64,000 bases of DNA from Prunella strophiata (lineage: Eukaryota > Chordata > Aves > Passeriformes > Prunellidae). The position numbers and the translations under genes were made by a program. The stretch is from positions 86,926,809-86,990,808 of the forward strand of contig JAZBQD010000015.1 in the NCBI GenBank assembly GCA_036583965.1. The letters are read 5' to 3'. Below the pieces are notes generated by a model, which worked only from the letters and a program-made list of their open reading frames with translations, was not told where the DNA came from and did no database searches. Shown here in pieces: positions 12,340-24,000 of the stretch (its first letter is position 1; each line of letters opens with the position of its first letter).

Positions 12340-13260
12340 GAGCCCTCACTCATGGAGGTTTAATAAAACCTGAGCTGTTCAGCAGAAGTGTAAAGGAGCT
12401 GGCAAAGGGAGCAAATACTGAGGTGGTACACTTTCATGAATCTGATGGAGTTTTTTACCCTGTCAAAGCAACCTGACTGTAAAATTGCCAAAGAATCTCA
12501 GGATACTGAGTGCCTGAGTGATCAAATAGTAGGCAAAAATCAGTGTTGATAAGTGCAATGTAAAGCATTTCAGAAAAAAAATTAAAAAGCAGCTTCAATA
12601 ATATATTTTTCAGCAGTGGGTTCTATATTAGCTGTCACCATCCAGTAAAAAAATATTAGTCTCAGTGTGGATTGCTCTCTCAACTTGCTGTCTCCTTGCC
12701 CACCAGTGATCAAAAAAGACAAATAGAGAGTTAAGAGTCATTAAGAAGAATTAAACTACAAACAAGGAAACACCTTTAGGTCACTGTATAAACCCATATA
12801 TGCTCATAACTTGACCACTGCAGCCTGCCCCACCTACTCCCTCCTGAAACTTGAAAAACTGCTGCAAAGAGTGACATGGATGCTTTAATGAAAGAGGCAA
12901 CCCTTTGTGAAGAGAAATTAAAAAGGCTTGGACTTCCGGCCTGCAGAAAACAGTAACTGAGAGGATAATCTAATCCCACTCTAATGAGTGGCAAAGAAAA
13001 TGTGAACAGGGATGGATGATTAAATTACAACACAGAAATAATGAGGCATCCAGCTCAGTTGTTAAGGAAGCAGGTTTACACCAACAAAACGAACTGCTCT
13101 TTCACACAAGGCACACCTGCCTTATGGTACAGAGGACAGGGAAAGTACCAGAAGTATGAACAGGCATGTTTTTCCTTTAGATAGATGAAAGGAAGGCTTT
13201 GAATGAGTATCAGCTACCTTAGCTTGGATTTATTTTTTGGCTGGATATGCTAGTGGGACA
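12340..13260 (+). mobile_element. Ancient CR1 LINE relic, 3' part of ORF2 and tail, plus strand
   Basis: A series of words in order matches the C-terminal ORF2 region and 3' end of the old CR1 type common in turtles and crocodilians: 'cagtgttgataagtgcaatg' (12542), 'gggttctatattagctgtca' (12618), 'tataaacccatatatgctca' (12786), and 'gcaggtttacaccaacaaaa' then 'tttcacacaaggcaca' (13070-13115). The spacing follows the consensus, but indels and stops destroy the reading frame. It lies in ADTRP intron 1 opposite to the gene. The divergence is clearly greater than that of the other CR1 copies here. The boundaries are approximate. Confidence 0.7.
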
Positions 13261-13732
13261 GTAAAGCTATGGAAACTTCAGTTCATGCTTGTAGATGCTC
13301 TTGCCTTGTACAGCCTTTCCCTGACCATCCACTGCTGGTCACTAAGGGAAGCTGGATGACAATTTCAGTGAGTATTTCTTCATCCCAAAATACTGGGAGA
13401 TTGGTTACTTGCTTTGTACTTTTGATCCTATGCTTTAGAGCTGAGTGGTAAATCTCAGTATAATGGTGCCAGGGGATGGGGGTGGAGATGCTGTTCTGCC
13501 TGAAAGTGTGGGTGGTGTTTTAGTGGGGTCAGCTATTCCCCCAAAATGGCAATACTGATAAACAGACAACATTGCAATTAGCAATACAAATGCCACCCAA
13601 CTGCAGTGATATATATGTGTCCTCATCCTTCCACAGCTGGCTTGGCCACTGAGGAGGGTGCTGGGGCTTCCAGAATCCTTGGGTTGTTGTGATCACTTCA
13701 CTTGCCATTCACTGCCTCTTGGTTGCAAATGT

Positions 13733-13790
13733 TTCACAGAGTCACAGAATGGTTGAAGATGGAAGAGAACCAAATTCCCTGCCTCCCTGA
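13733..13790 (-). mobile_element. Short CR1 3'-tail fragment, minus strand
   Basis: The plus strand reads 'cagagtcacagaatggttga' followed by 'agatggaagagaacc', which is the reverse complement of the usual avian CR1 3' end (facing the minus strand). Similarity fades after about 50 bases, so it is either a very short copy or heavily decayed. The sequence to 13930 may belong to it but cannot be assigned. Confidence 0.45.
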
Positions 13791-14797
13791 AGGTCTCCAA
13801 AAGCCCCACTTGGAGCTGGGGAGCCTTTAGGCTTCCACTGAACTCCAACATAGGATGTCTCCTTCTGAAGGGTAAAAGTAGAGACAAACATGCCCCTGAC
13901 CAGATCTCCCACTGGAATTTAACTCTGATGGTCACTCAGAATGGATGAAAAGCTATCTAGGTCTCTGTGTCATCCTTCAAATTAACAAGTGTGCCTGAAG
14001 TTTTTCTCTCATAGGAAACCTCTCCACAAGCCTGGTCTTTCCACCCCACCAGCACTACTTCCCCAAGATGCTGAGGAACGCCTTGGACTCTGAACAAGCC
14101 TTCTCTCCTGGGTGTCTCATGTACTTTCACTTTGATGTCTATCCTGTGAAATGATAGCACATTAGAAGAACCAGAGCACATTACAGTCTCCTTTTTATGT
14201 GTGCTTTTAGGAAGTGTACAACCAGTTGAAAGCACTGCTGAAACTCATGTAGTAATATCACAAGCACCTCTCTCCACAGGCTGGAATTTCTTTCCCTTGT
14301 GTTCTCAACTGATTGTCAAATGAAGCAGGTACTCTGAATGGCTAAATTAGCACGGTGCTCTGCTTTGTTTCACTTTTCCTGTAATTTAGAGGACATAAAA
14401 CCTATTAAAAAAATTGAAGCAAAACTCCAAGCAGTGTTGAAATGTTTTGAATCAAAGGTTAGAAAACAGGCACCAAACTCATACATGTCCTGGCTGGACA
14501 TTCCCCCACTTTTCTGTCCTTCTCCTCTCTGACAATGTCTCTTTTACAAGGAGGCAGCTAGCTTCAAAGTGCTTTCTGAAAACCAAGCATCTCACCAGTC
14601 AATATTCTTTCTGCATGAAACCTGTGAATACATTTCACAGCACAAGCACAGATCCCTCCTTAGTTTCCTTCGGGGTAAAAACCATCAAAGGAAGCAGTCT
14701 AACAGCAGCAAATACACCAGCTGCATGTGTCTTGAGGCGCAGATGGCAGACAAACAAATAGACATATTGCTATCACTGTACAACACGAGTTGCTTAC

Positions 14798-14950
14798 CAG
14801 ATTGAGGACTGTCAAATATTTCCACTGCCCACCGTAAAGGAACACTTCAGATGGCCGCTCCTCTGTTTTCACGTGTGCGATGGAATAGGCAACGAAAAAG
14901 TACCAGACAAAAGCAAGGCAGTGGTACGTGGCCAGAGTAGAGATTTCCAT
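14798..14950 (-). CDS. ADTRP: ADTRP exon 1, coding part (residues 1-51)
   Basis: This exon encodes the first 51 residues, MEISTLATYHCLAFVWYFFV... to ...GGQWKYLTVLNL, followed by a GTAAGC donor. The start is well supported: the context is GAAGCATGG (A at -3, G at +4), and an in-frame TGA lies two codons upstream. Residues about 5-24 form a membrane helix. Thr47 in WKYLT matches the reported catalytic threonine of human ADTRP (Thr47, from memory of the literature). The family hydrolyses FAHFA lipids in membranes; human ADTRP is also linked to TFPI regulation in endothelial cells. WKYLT followed by a hydrophobic LNL is typical of ADTRP/AIG1 proteins. The first three exons give 130 of roughly 230 residues. 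Confidence 0.93.
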
Positions 14951-15175
14951 GCTTCAGCCAAGAGCAACTGACAGCTGCTCTGGAAGCAGCTTTTCTCTTA
15001 AGGTGCTCAGTGCATGGGATGAGGCAAGGCAGGAGGGTTTACTTCAGAGCAGACTCGGGACACGATACCACTTTGCTCTAGCCAAAGGAAAAATCACAAG
15101 GCTGTGAACTTTGCTTCTATTTGTTTCCCTTTTCACTTTACAGATAGGCTGGGGGCTGGGGGGGGATGAGAAGAA
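14951..15175 (-). promoter_or_regulatory. ADTRP: ADTRP 5' UTR and proximal upstream region
   Basis: The region directly upstream of the ATG has no CpG island and no clear TATA box on the minus strand. On the minus strand, 15105-15114 reads GCAAAGTTCA, a good match to HNF4-type/nuclear-receptor DR1 half sites. G runs at 15151-15165 (five G, CT, then eight G) could form a G-quadruplex on the plus strand. The transcription start cannot be placed from sequence, and the upstream limit is arbitrary. Confidence 0.4.
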
Positions 15176-16530
15176 TAGGCTTATTCCCTGGATTTAAATG
15201 CCTTGCTCAAGATTAACAAAGATTAGTTGCAGAGTTACATAAGTTTTGGGTTGGGTTATTCTTTTGCAAAAGTGGGGGGGAGTTTTGCTGCTGGATTTGT
15301 GTAACAGGCTGTCATGTGTCGGGTAGAGAGTGAAAACAAGTGGCATTTTCCTCACTTGTAGCTGTGTGTGCAGCCATGTCTCCAGCTCAGCTTGGGAAGC
15401 CTCTGTGACTGTTTTTGCCTCGTGCCAAAGAAAGAAGTGGGAAATGTAGTGGCCTGTGAAGGAAAAACCTAGTTGATTTGTTGATAGGCTATGGAGGTGG
15501 CAAGGAAACTGACAAGATTCATAGGCAAAGGTCCTTCGGGCTGAAAATCTCTCTGGCTGTTAACATTATTTTGTGGGAAAAGGTTCTGCACCTTTATGCT
15601 GCTCCCAGCAGCTGGAATTCATCACAGCTGTGCATGGCAGGTTGGACAAACCCTGAGTCACTCTGAAGCTCTGTCAGGGATGGAGACACAGGGCAAAGGC
15701 CTTGGGTGGCAAACAGGAAGTGCTGAGCAGCCTGTCTTGCCTCTCTGCTTCTTTATTTGCTGCCATTCACCTTCAGACAGTCCCTCCTCCCTGGCACAAC
15801 ATCATCTCATCATCAGGGCTGAGAAGAAGAGAAGAACCAATACAAAATTACCCTAAAATGAATCAAACAAAAAAATTCCCATGACAATGGTTACTTTTTC
15901 CTCTCCTCCTGCCTCACCAAGCAGTCATAACTAGCATTGGAAAACACACACAGCATTTCCCAGAGTCTCCATAACTGCTGTGCTCTCAGCAGTAATTGCC
16001 ACCTGAGTGTTTCACAGGGACCTTGATGGGGAGCAGGTATCACACCCCAGCCCATATCTCGACCTTCCTCATGCAGGATGGGGAGGCAGGAGGCTCTTCC
16101 TGCCCCTGCAGACCTTGCCCCATGAGCAGGGCTCAGCTTTGGCCAAGCAGACTGCATTAAGAGATCTCTTTTTCCTCCCCTTTTAACTGGCCTACAGACA
16201 GCATTGAGCAATCTGCTGTGTTTTGGTTTGGTTTGTTTTTATCCGGCTTTTTTTTCCCCTCCTACTGGATGCAAGGCTCCATGTGGGATAATTTCCTATG
16301 AACTCAGACAGCAATGTGCCTGCATGTTGGGAAACAGGCCTAGCACTGAAGCACTTCAGTATTCTCCTGAGTTTCATTGACTTCTCCCCTAATTCAGATT
16401 GCCCGCATCCAGATCCCCCAGGCATTCCAGCCACCACAATCCCTGTGAATTATTGCTGCCTCACTTATGAAAAATAAAGATGTAGAGTCATCTGTGGTTG
16501 TTTGAGGTTGGAAGAGAAAACTCCCTGCCA
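15176..16530. other. Upstream intergenic segment, nothing specific
   Basis: This is unique-looking sequence between the ADTRP start and the first CR1. A second G run occurs at about 15272-15279. Positions 16482-16530 (gagtcatctgtggttgtttg...) vaguely resemble a CR1 tail but too weakly to call. No coding potential is recognised. Confidence 0.5.
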
Positions 16531-16532
16531 GG

Positions 16533-16560
16533 AAAAAAAAAAAAAAAAAAAAAAAAAAAA
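16533..16560. repeat. Poly(A) run of 28
   Basis: There are 28 uninterrupted A residues, about 50 bp to the left of a minus-strand CR1. Because CR1 lacks a poly(A) tail, this is more likely a separate simple repeat. Confidence 0.95.
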
Positions 16561-16613
16561 GGAAAACAAGATGGGATTATGTTTTTTGTACTCTGACAAT
16601 GTCACCAGTCTTC

Positions 16614-17750
16614 AAGAATCCTAGAATTATTTGGGTAGCAAGGGACCCTAAAGATCATCTAATTCCAGCTCCCCTGTCATAGGAAGGGACATCTTCCACC
16701 ACAGCAGGTTGCTCAAAGCCCCATCCAACCTGGCCTTGAACATTTGAAGAGATGGGGCATCCACAACTTCTCCTAGGCAGCCTGTTCCAGTACTTCACCA
16801 CCAGTGAAGGATTTCTTCCTAATATCTAAATTAAACCCATCCTCTGTCAGTTTAAAGCCATTCCCCCTTGTCCTGTCACGAAATGCCCTTGTAAGAAATC
16901 CCTCTCCAGCTCTCTTGCTGAGCCCCCTTTAAGCACTGTAAGGCTGCTCTAAGATCTCCCTGGAGCCTTCTCTTCTCCAGGCTGAACAACTCCAGCTCTC
17001 TCAGCCTGTCCACAGGAGAGGTGCTCCAGCCCTCTGAGCATCTTTGTGGCTTTCTCTGGACTTGCTACAACAGGTCCATGTTCTTCTTACAAACAGAGCT
17101 GAATGGGACTACTACAGGTGGGGTGTCATGAGGGTGGCATAGCGGGGCAGAATCATTTCCTTTCACCTGATGGCCACACTACTTTTTATGCAGCCCAAGG
17201 ATACATTTGGCTTTCTGGGCTGTAAATGAACATTTCCAGGCCATGCCGAGCTTCTTGTTAACCACTCCCAGACCTTCTTTTGAGGCTGCTCTCAATCCAT
17301 TCTCCCCCAACCTGTATTTGTGCTTGGGATTGCCCTGACCCAGATGTAAGACCTTGCACTTGGCATTGTTGAACTTCATGAGGTTCACACAAGCCCCCCT
17401 CTCCAGCCTGTGCAGTTCCTGTGGATGCCATCCCTTCCCTCCAGCGTGCTGACTGCACCACACAGCTCAGTGTCAGCAGCAGCCATGCTGAGAGTGCACT
17501 CAATCCCACTGCCCGTGTCACTGACAGAGATGTTAAGTAGCACTGATCTTGCTACCAACCTTTTAGGAATGCCACTTCCACTGCTTTCCACTTGAACATT
17601 GAGCCGTTGACCACAGCTCTTTCAGTGCAAATATTCAGTCAATTCCTTATCCACTGAGTGGTGCCTCTGTCATTTTGTGTCCCTTCAGTTTAGCAACAAG
17701 GATGATGTCATGTGGGACAGTGTCAAATGTTTTGCTCGTGTCCTAGAAAA
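16614..17750 (-). mobile_element. CR1 LINE, 5'-truncated, minus strand
   Basis: The 3' end is at the left (gaatcctagaattatttggg at 16616). Moving right comes the usual CR1 3' region (for example 'ttgtcctgtcac' near 16868) and then the end of ORF2. Minus-strand frames at 17179-17463 contain KFNNAKCKVLHLGQGNPKH, and at 17385-17591 SGIECTLS...LCGAVSTLEGRD, which are reverse-transcriptase C-terminal motifs of CR1. The catalytic FADD site is decayed to AAAD, and stops and frameshifts split the frame, so the copy is inactive. The right edge near 17750, within the RT domain, reflects 5' truncation. Confidence 0.9.
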
Positions 17751-18407
17751 TCCAGCAGAAAAGGGTTTTCATTTGCCTTTACAGAATTTCTGGGTAGGGG
17801 CAGTGCTGTTATGAGCTGCTCTTCCATGTCTAGACTCATCCCTGTGACAAAAGGCAGGAAGAGAATAGGACTATGGCACGGAAGGGTCCTTTTTATTAAT
17901 AGCTTGCATGCCAAAGTCACCAGGCAGTCAGCTCTTTTAACAAATAATCTTCACACCAGTCTTTCTGAGGTTGAGTGCAACTCAAGAAATGGGAAGGCTG
18001 AGCATTCTGCTCAGTAGGTGCCTGAATGCATGCAAATGAATGTAAATGTATGCAAAATGGCAAGGTGTGTTTTTTCTTTTCTGGAGGTTTTTGGCCAGTA
18101 TGGCTGCGAAGGTGTCAAGTGCGGTGACAGTTTTCTGATGTGGACATCTGTCCCTCAGACTGAGACCATCTGCTTTGTTTTCCCATATACAAGAGGGAAG
18201 ATACATTCCCTTCAGCCTAGCTAAGGGATACAATTTGGATGCAGAAACATGGCAAAGAAAGCATGAGCACCAGAGAGGATCTGAAATCCAACACCCCACA
18301 CTTCATGGAGTCTTTCTTATTCCACAGCCACTGAGATGTAGCAAGCAAATACACAGGAAAGGTCATATCTTATGTCATCTCTCCATGGGTCTGAACATCA
18401 GCTGAAT

Positions 18408-18435
18408 GAACCTTCCACTGAAGGTTCAGTGGAAG
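18408..18435. repeat. Overlapping perfect inverted repeats
   Basis: CTTCCACTGAA (18412-18422) is followed after GG by its exact reverse complement TTCAGTGGAAG (18425-18435). A second palindrome overlaps it: TGAACCTT, CCACTG, AAGGTTCA. The segment can thus fold in two alternative hairpins. Confidence 0.85.
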
Positions 18436-20429
18436 AGGGGATTTGGCCCAAATCTTTTTGCAGTGAGTGGAAAAAGGAACACAGCACACACTGGGGTGCA
18501 GCAGATGTGCTGCTGCAGATCTAGTAGGACTGTTTAGGGAAACATAATTTTCCATCTGCTTGGGACCACACCCCAGCTTGCATCTGCTTCTCCCCTGGAG
18601 CTGAGCCACATTCACACACTCTGACAATGTTCCCAATCCACTTCAGGGGCTCATCTGATTTGTGCAGCAATAGCTGACTTAGTGCTGAAGCAAACTGGGA
18701 GCTCCCAGTTAGTTCATTAACATGGTTCAGCTGAAGGATAGAACAAGTAACATGGAGCTGTAAATCCCCTTGTGTCCACAAAATGTCCTCTGCTCATTCC
18801 CAATTCTGTGAGAGTGACTTAGGCTAGCTTGCTTGGCTGCACTGAAATGGGTTTGACTCACTCATGTTATTAGTATGGTTCAGGTACAGAGGTGACAGCA
18901 AACAGTGTGACGTGGCAATATCTTAGATAATTGTGTGTCTTCACTGATGGGCATGGTATTTCCAGGCCATCAAGCAGCCCCCAGTTAAGTCCATCATTAT
19001 CATAATGGTGTTTAATTACCACCTCAACCTGTGCTAATGAAGCAGCTGAGAGAAACAAATATTCTTGCTTCCTCACTTCTGACATTTTGTTTAGAGATCA
19101 GATAGATGCCTTTCAAATCTTCATCAATATTTTTGCACTGGCAAGGCTTCCTCTCTGCCATGGCAGCATCCAGGGATGGCAAAACAAGCGAGAGCAAGAC
19201 AGGAAATTACTGGCAGGTGACAGTAGTTAGGATCAGGTGATAGGAACAGATTCAAAGCCATGCAAAAGCCTAGGAAAGGTTTGGGGACTTTAAAAAGAAA
19301 CTGTCTTTATGCTTAGCTCTCCTTTCTAGGCACCATCTAAGAATAAGAGACTGGTACAGAAGGGGGTCTTACTTCTGCCAGAGTGATTTTTTTTATAAGG
19401 TGAAGAAACCAGCAAGGAGTTAGGCAAGTACATATTTCTTCTAGTTTTTTGATGCAGTGTTTCTGTCCTTGACACAGTTCTGCTATTTCACACGTAGATT
19501 TCCTACTTTGGTTGTTTTTAATGTGCTGCTGCTGTCAGCTGGCTTGCATTAGGGGCAGCATCCCTTGCAAGGGGGGCCCAGGGCTGTTCCTGTGCAGCAT
19601 CCTCTGTGCAGAACATGGATGTGTCTGGGGGCTCTGCTTCCCTCCTTCTGGCTCAGCCGCAGGTAGTGCAGGGCTCTGTGTGGAGGATGTGTTTCTGACA
19701 AGCCCTGTCTGAGAAAGCTTTTTAGCATGTAGTGTGAGGCTGCCTGAGCTCTGTGTCCTCAGGGACATTCATGATAGCAATTCGTTCCATGACAGCCCCA
19801 ATGTATGAAATGAAATGTAAATGACAAAATTGTGAGCTCAGCATAGTCTGCTCCAGGCATCATCAAATCCTGAGGCAAAGTTATATGGTTGGTGTAATTC
19901 ACAAGGCTTAATTCTCTCTGGTTTTATTTGTCTTGGGCTTTGGTAGCTTCTGGGAGTTCTGGTTGAGTTAACTTTTCTTTGCAGCTGTGCAAGTAACAAG
20001 TGTAAAAATATTTTAGCTTCTAATAAAAGCTGAGGGCTTTGCCCAGCAATGCAGCAGTGATAGCAATAAGTAATGAAGATTGATTAAAAATACCCTGAAA
20101 GATTTCACTACAAATCTGAGAATAAGCAATGCTGCAACATCTACCTAAAGTGTGTGTGGCAAGCAGGAAAATTTTATGGTTCTTAGACAGCTTGTGCATC
20201 CTCCTCTCTCTCTTTTGTAAGATTAATATTTTTAATATGTATTTTTAAGGATAAGGCAGGAAATGGCTTACCTCATCTCAATATCTTTGTTCTGAATTGA
20301 ATTAAAAGGTTGTTTCAAAAAGCCAAAATTCAGAGGGATTTCTCAGTCCCAAAGGAATGACTTGTGTACAAGCAGAAATTGGATTCAGTAGTTGGAAGTA
20401 TTTGCCTAGATTTCAGAGTTTCTCCTTCA

Positions 20430-20900
20430 TTGAGTTGGCTTTTAAACTGTGTGTTTATTCAGACTGCTAAATGAAATGTCACTTTGATCCAAGCCCAAAA
20501 CTTCCTGTGTAACAATGATTTGACATTTCTGACTCTTTTAAATGAATGAGAATTATGACATTAATCAAAACAAAACCTTTTCAGCTAACAACTTGGATTC
20601 TAAAAGTAGATATGTTGAAATTAAGAAACATTTTATCAGAAAAATGCTTGCCTATCTCATTATCTCCTACTCATAGGGGAAATTAGTAATTGTTTACCTT
20701 ACCACCAAACCCCAAGAGTGTGTTCTCTCTTGGCAAGGTTAATATTGTTTAGAAATAAAAGGCATGTTTTTCACTTATTTTCAACAGCTTCCAAGAACTT
20801 ATATACTTTTTTTAAAGGGATATGTAAGTTGCTTTCCTAATTTTACATTTTCCCTTTTCTGTCAGAGAGGCAAAATTAATATATGACTGTTTAGAAATAT
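20430..20900. other. Candidate conserved noncoding element, AT-rich
   Basis: This AT-rich block without repeats contains several homeobox-like words (ATTAATC, TAATTG) and long runs of mixed unique sequence, as in typical vertebrate noncoding enhancers. Conservation is unknown. Confidence 0.2.
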
Positions 20901-21055
20901 TGTGCACAAGCAACCTGTAGTTCAGAGTGAAACAAACACACCACAGTGTACTAGGGAAAAAATGCCAGGGTATTTATCCTGCATACACAAAGTATAACTG
21001 GTTCTCAGACTCTGTTCTTCTAGACAATTGTGTTGAGCAAGCTAAGATATGCATT

Positions 21056-21072
21056 TATATATATATATATAT
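21056..21072. repeat. (TA)n microsatellite
   Basis: About eight TA units are followed by a T-rich run to about 21095. Confidence 0.9.
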
Positions 21073-24000
21073 TTTTTATTTATTTCTTTTTTTTGCTTTG
21101 GCCTTTCTAGAGGGGGGTCAAGAACTTGTCTTGTAAATAGATGTGTGTTTGATAACATACTGCATATCATGTTACTCTTAATGTGGTCTATTTATAACCA
21201 TAAGTAATTATTCCGCATACAAGGCAATAGAGATCCAGCACTGATTCCACTAAGTGCTTGTTGAATTGGTGTCATTTATGTGCAACTCTATCTTAGGTAA
21301 TATTAGATTATGTATAAGATAACAAGATAAAGTTCAATCTATAGTGTGTATTAGTATATAGTACCTAAATCTGTTTTCACAACCTTTGGTACTTAGATTG
21401 CATCAAGTGCAGAGCATGGAACTGCTTATCCCTGCCATGTGCATGGAGAAGTGTAATCCAGAGCAATGAAATGGTGTTCCAGTCACATGGAAATCTTCTG
21501 CTGAAATGTAAATTAATGATTATTCCCATTAAGTCCTGATAACCTCTGAATCATGTTGGAGGAAAAGACATAATTCTGAAAGAGATGTTGAAGAGGTGCT
21601 GGTTTGCTTCCCACCACTGGTATCATCTTGATGGATGACTCAGTGGGTTATAAAACATGTGTAAATGCCAAGAATTTCCTAATCCCTGCTAGATGCTGGG
21701 GACCTTGCAAGTTGGCTGGAGTGGCAAGTACAAGGATCTCCTCTCCCTAGGACACTAATTTCCTTTGTACACCAAATCCACTGTCCAGTTCCTGCTCACT
21801 ACCAGGCACTGAAGAACAAAGTAATTTTTTCAGTCTGTCAAAGAAGGATAAAACAAAGGTTGCAATGTTTTAATGATGCTAACAAAATAATGAAGTTTGA
21901 ACAGTATGTTGGTCCAACTGCTGTTCAAACAATGGGTACAGAGAGTGGGTTTCCTACACAAGAGCCACTGCTGTGGTTTTCACAAAAAATATCAGCAGTA
22001 TCTGACACAGTTTGTGGCTCTGAATCCTGCTTGTGTACTGAGCAGTCAGCTGTTAGTAGGCCCTTGCTGGAGCAGGGGTTACTCAGAGGGCTATTCTGGC
22101 TCAGGCACAGCCTAAACCCCCTGCTCAGCTCTCCAGGGAGGCATTGCCATGGCAATCAGACTCTAGCTGGGCACTGTCACCAGGCAAATGTTTGGTTTAC
22201 CAAGTCAATGCTGCTCTTATCTCCCCCTTCCCAAAGAAAAAAGCAAATCCTGCAGCAGAAGCTGTGTGTGATACCAATGATATCTCAGTGTCTTGGCTGT
22301 TCTTCACCAGCATTGAATGAGTATTCCTGCAATTGTGAAGAGCTGGAATATTGTTCCCTATTTTTCAGACCTTTTACTGTAGGAAGTTCTCTGAATTTTC
22401 TTGCCTCTTTGGCGAAGTTGGGATGCAGAAGGGGCAAGCCCTGCCCTGCTTTCCCAAGCTGAAGTGGCCTCCTGTCTCCTCTTCACTACTTCTTATCCTG
22501 ATCACCAGGACCCTGGTAACCCCCACACAAAGATGTTTCCTAACACCAGCACCTTTCTGAGGATGTCAATCCACTCCCTCCAGCTTCCTCTTAGTTATCA
22601 CATGCATCCACACTCACTGTAGCTCCTAATTTTCACAGGTCTTCCTCCCTGAGTGGCTTCTCCTACCTCCTTAATGTGCAGAGGTGATGTGTATTGCCCA
22701 AAGAGCTGTGCCAGCAATGACCAAGTTCTGGCCACAGCACCTACCTGCAGTGTGCCTGTGCTCTAGCAGTGCCACATGTGAGGGAGGGTGGCAGTACAAG
22801 CACTTTCTTTCTGCTTCTGAGCCTGTCTCTTGCTTTGCAGGCTGTGCTTGGGGCTCAGCTTGAGCTTGCCCTCTGCAGGGGAGTGAGAGGAGATGGGGAA
22901 CCCTGTGCTTCCTGTAGCAGCTGTGGCTTACCTTTGCATCTGCAGCCAGGGCCCCTTTACTTGATTAGCATGTCACAATTTCATGGACTGGATTGATTTA
23001 GTGGTGGCTTCCCACAGGGCATTTTGCCACAGCTGTTCATAAGGCTGACTGTCTCCCATAACAAAGTGTTATCCTTCAGGAGTTATCCTATGTAGAAATG
23101 AACTTGAGTGAGGGGAAGAGGGAGGAAAAAAAAAAAAGACAAAAAATATTCCCCATAAAATCCACTTTTTCATACACCTAAAGTTTCCTTCCACTGTCAG
23201 TTCCATTATGTGATGTACATTGGCACATTTCCTTTCCTTACAGCTATTTTCAGTGCTGAGGAGAAGTGCCTCCAGTTTTTGCAACATTTCATTTGATTAC
23301 TGGTCAGATAATCAGATGTATTTGTGAGGAATTTGAGATTGGAATAAGGCCATTTGGTATGAAACTCTTGTGCTGCCCCCTTTTCCCTGCCTTCTGAAAT
23401 CATGCTGTGCTTCATTAACACTAAATGTGTTTGCAGGATCTGAACCTTCTCAGTCATGTGCTTTAGCTGCTTAGTGAAAACATAGGCAGTTTGTACACCT
23501 TTATGTTTCTGGGATCAGCTGGTGAAGGGAGGCAGTGTTTGCTGTTCACTTTCCATCTCAAAGCCTTGGAGTTTTCATGCATTCTTGCTTCCTAAAAGTG
23601 GGGGTGGAAAAAAAGCAGGCCTTTGCCAAATTCAAGATGCTGGTTATCAGCTAATTCTACTGTTTACTGTTCACACAGTGAGAGAACTGCTTGTGTTTGG
23701 CAGTGAGCTTGAGTTCATCTGCAGAGTGCAGGACAGAGCTGCCTGCTTGTTTTCTTCAGGAGCTTTCTGCTGGTGTTTAACTGTAGCACTCAGCAGTGAT
23801 GTGCTGTGCTGCTTTCTGTGTGTGTGTTCCAAGGAAGGAGGGTGTCATCTCCCTTGCTTTGAAAAAGGAAACCTGAGTTTCTAGACAAGCAGTGCAGGTG
23901 TCCTGGTTCCAAGTACATTAGATTGAAGCTGGTAAAAAGATAAAGAACAGTTAGGAGTTCAGAGAGCTTTTTCTTCACAAATTTTTCCCCATGCTAACAT

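Larger units (their letters stand above)
7474..14797 (-). other. ADTRP: ADTRP intron 1
   Basis: The 7.3-kb first intron is bounded by a GTAAGC donor (14792-14797) and a TAG acceptor (7474-7476) on the minus strand. It contains an A-rich tract (9164-9249), a small TA repeat (10257-10269), an ancient CR1 relic in the opposite orientation to the gene (12340-13260), and a short CR1-like tail (13733-13790). The remainder (7474-9160, 9250-12340 and 13790-14797) is unique-looking sequence with no further exon visible. Confidence 0.88.

Noticed and set aside
16482..16530. Possible CR1 tail (gagtcatctgtggttgtttg)
   Set aside because: Only scattered matches to the CR1 end over about 45 bp; too weak to list as an element.
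21860..22462. 200-codon open frame on the plus strand, the longest in the window
   Set aside because: No domain, signal peptide or family-like pattern; no splice or promoter context; several overlapping frames share the region. About 0.3 frames of this length are expected by chance in 64 kb, so it is not strong evidence of a gene.
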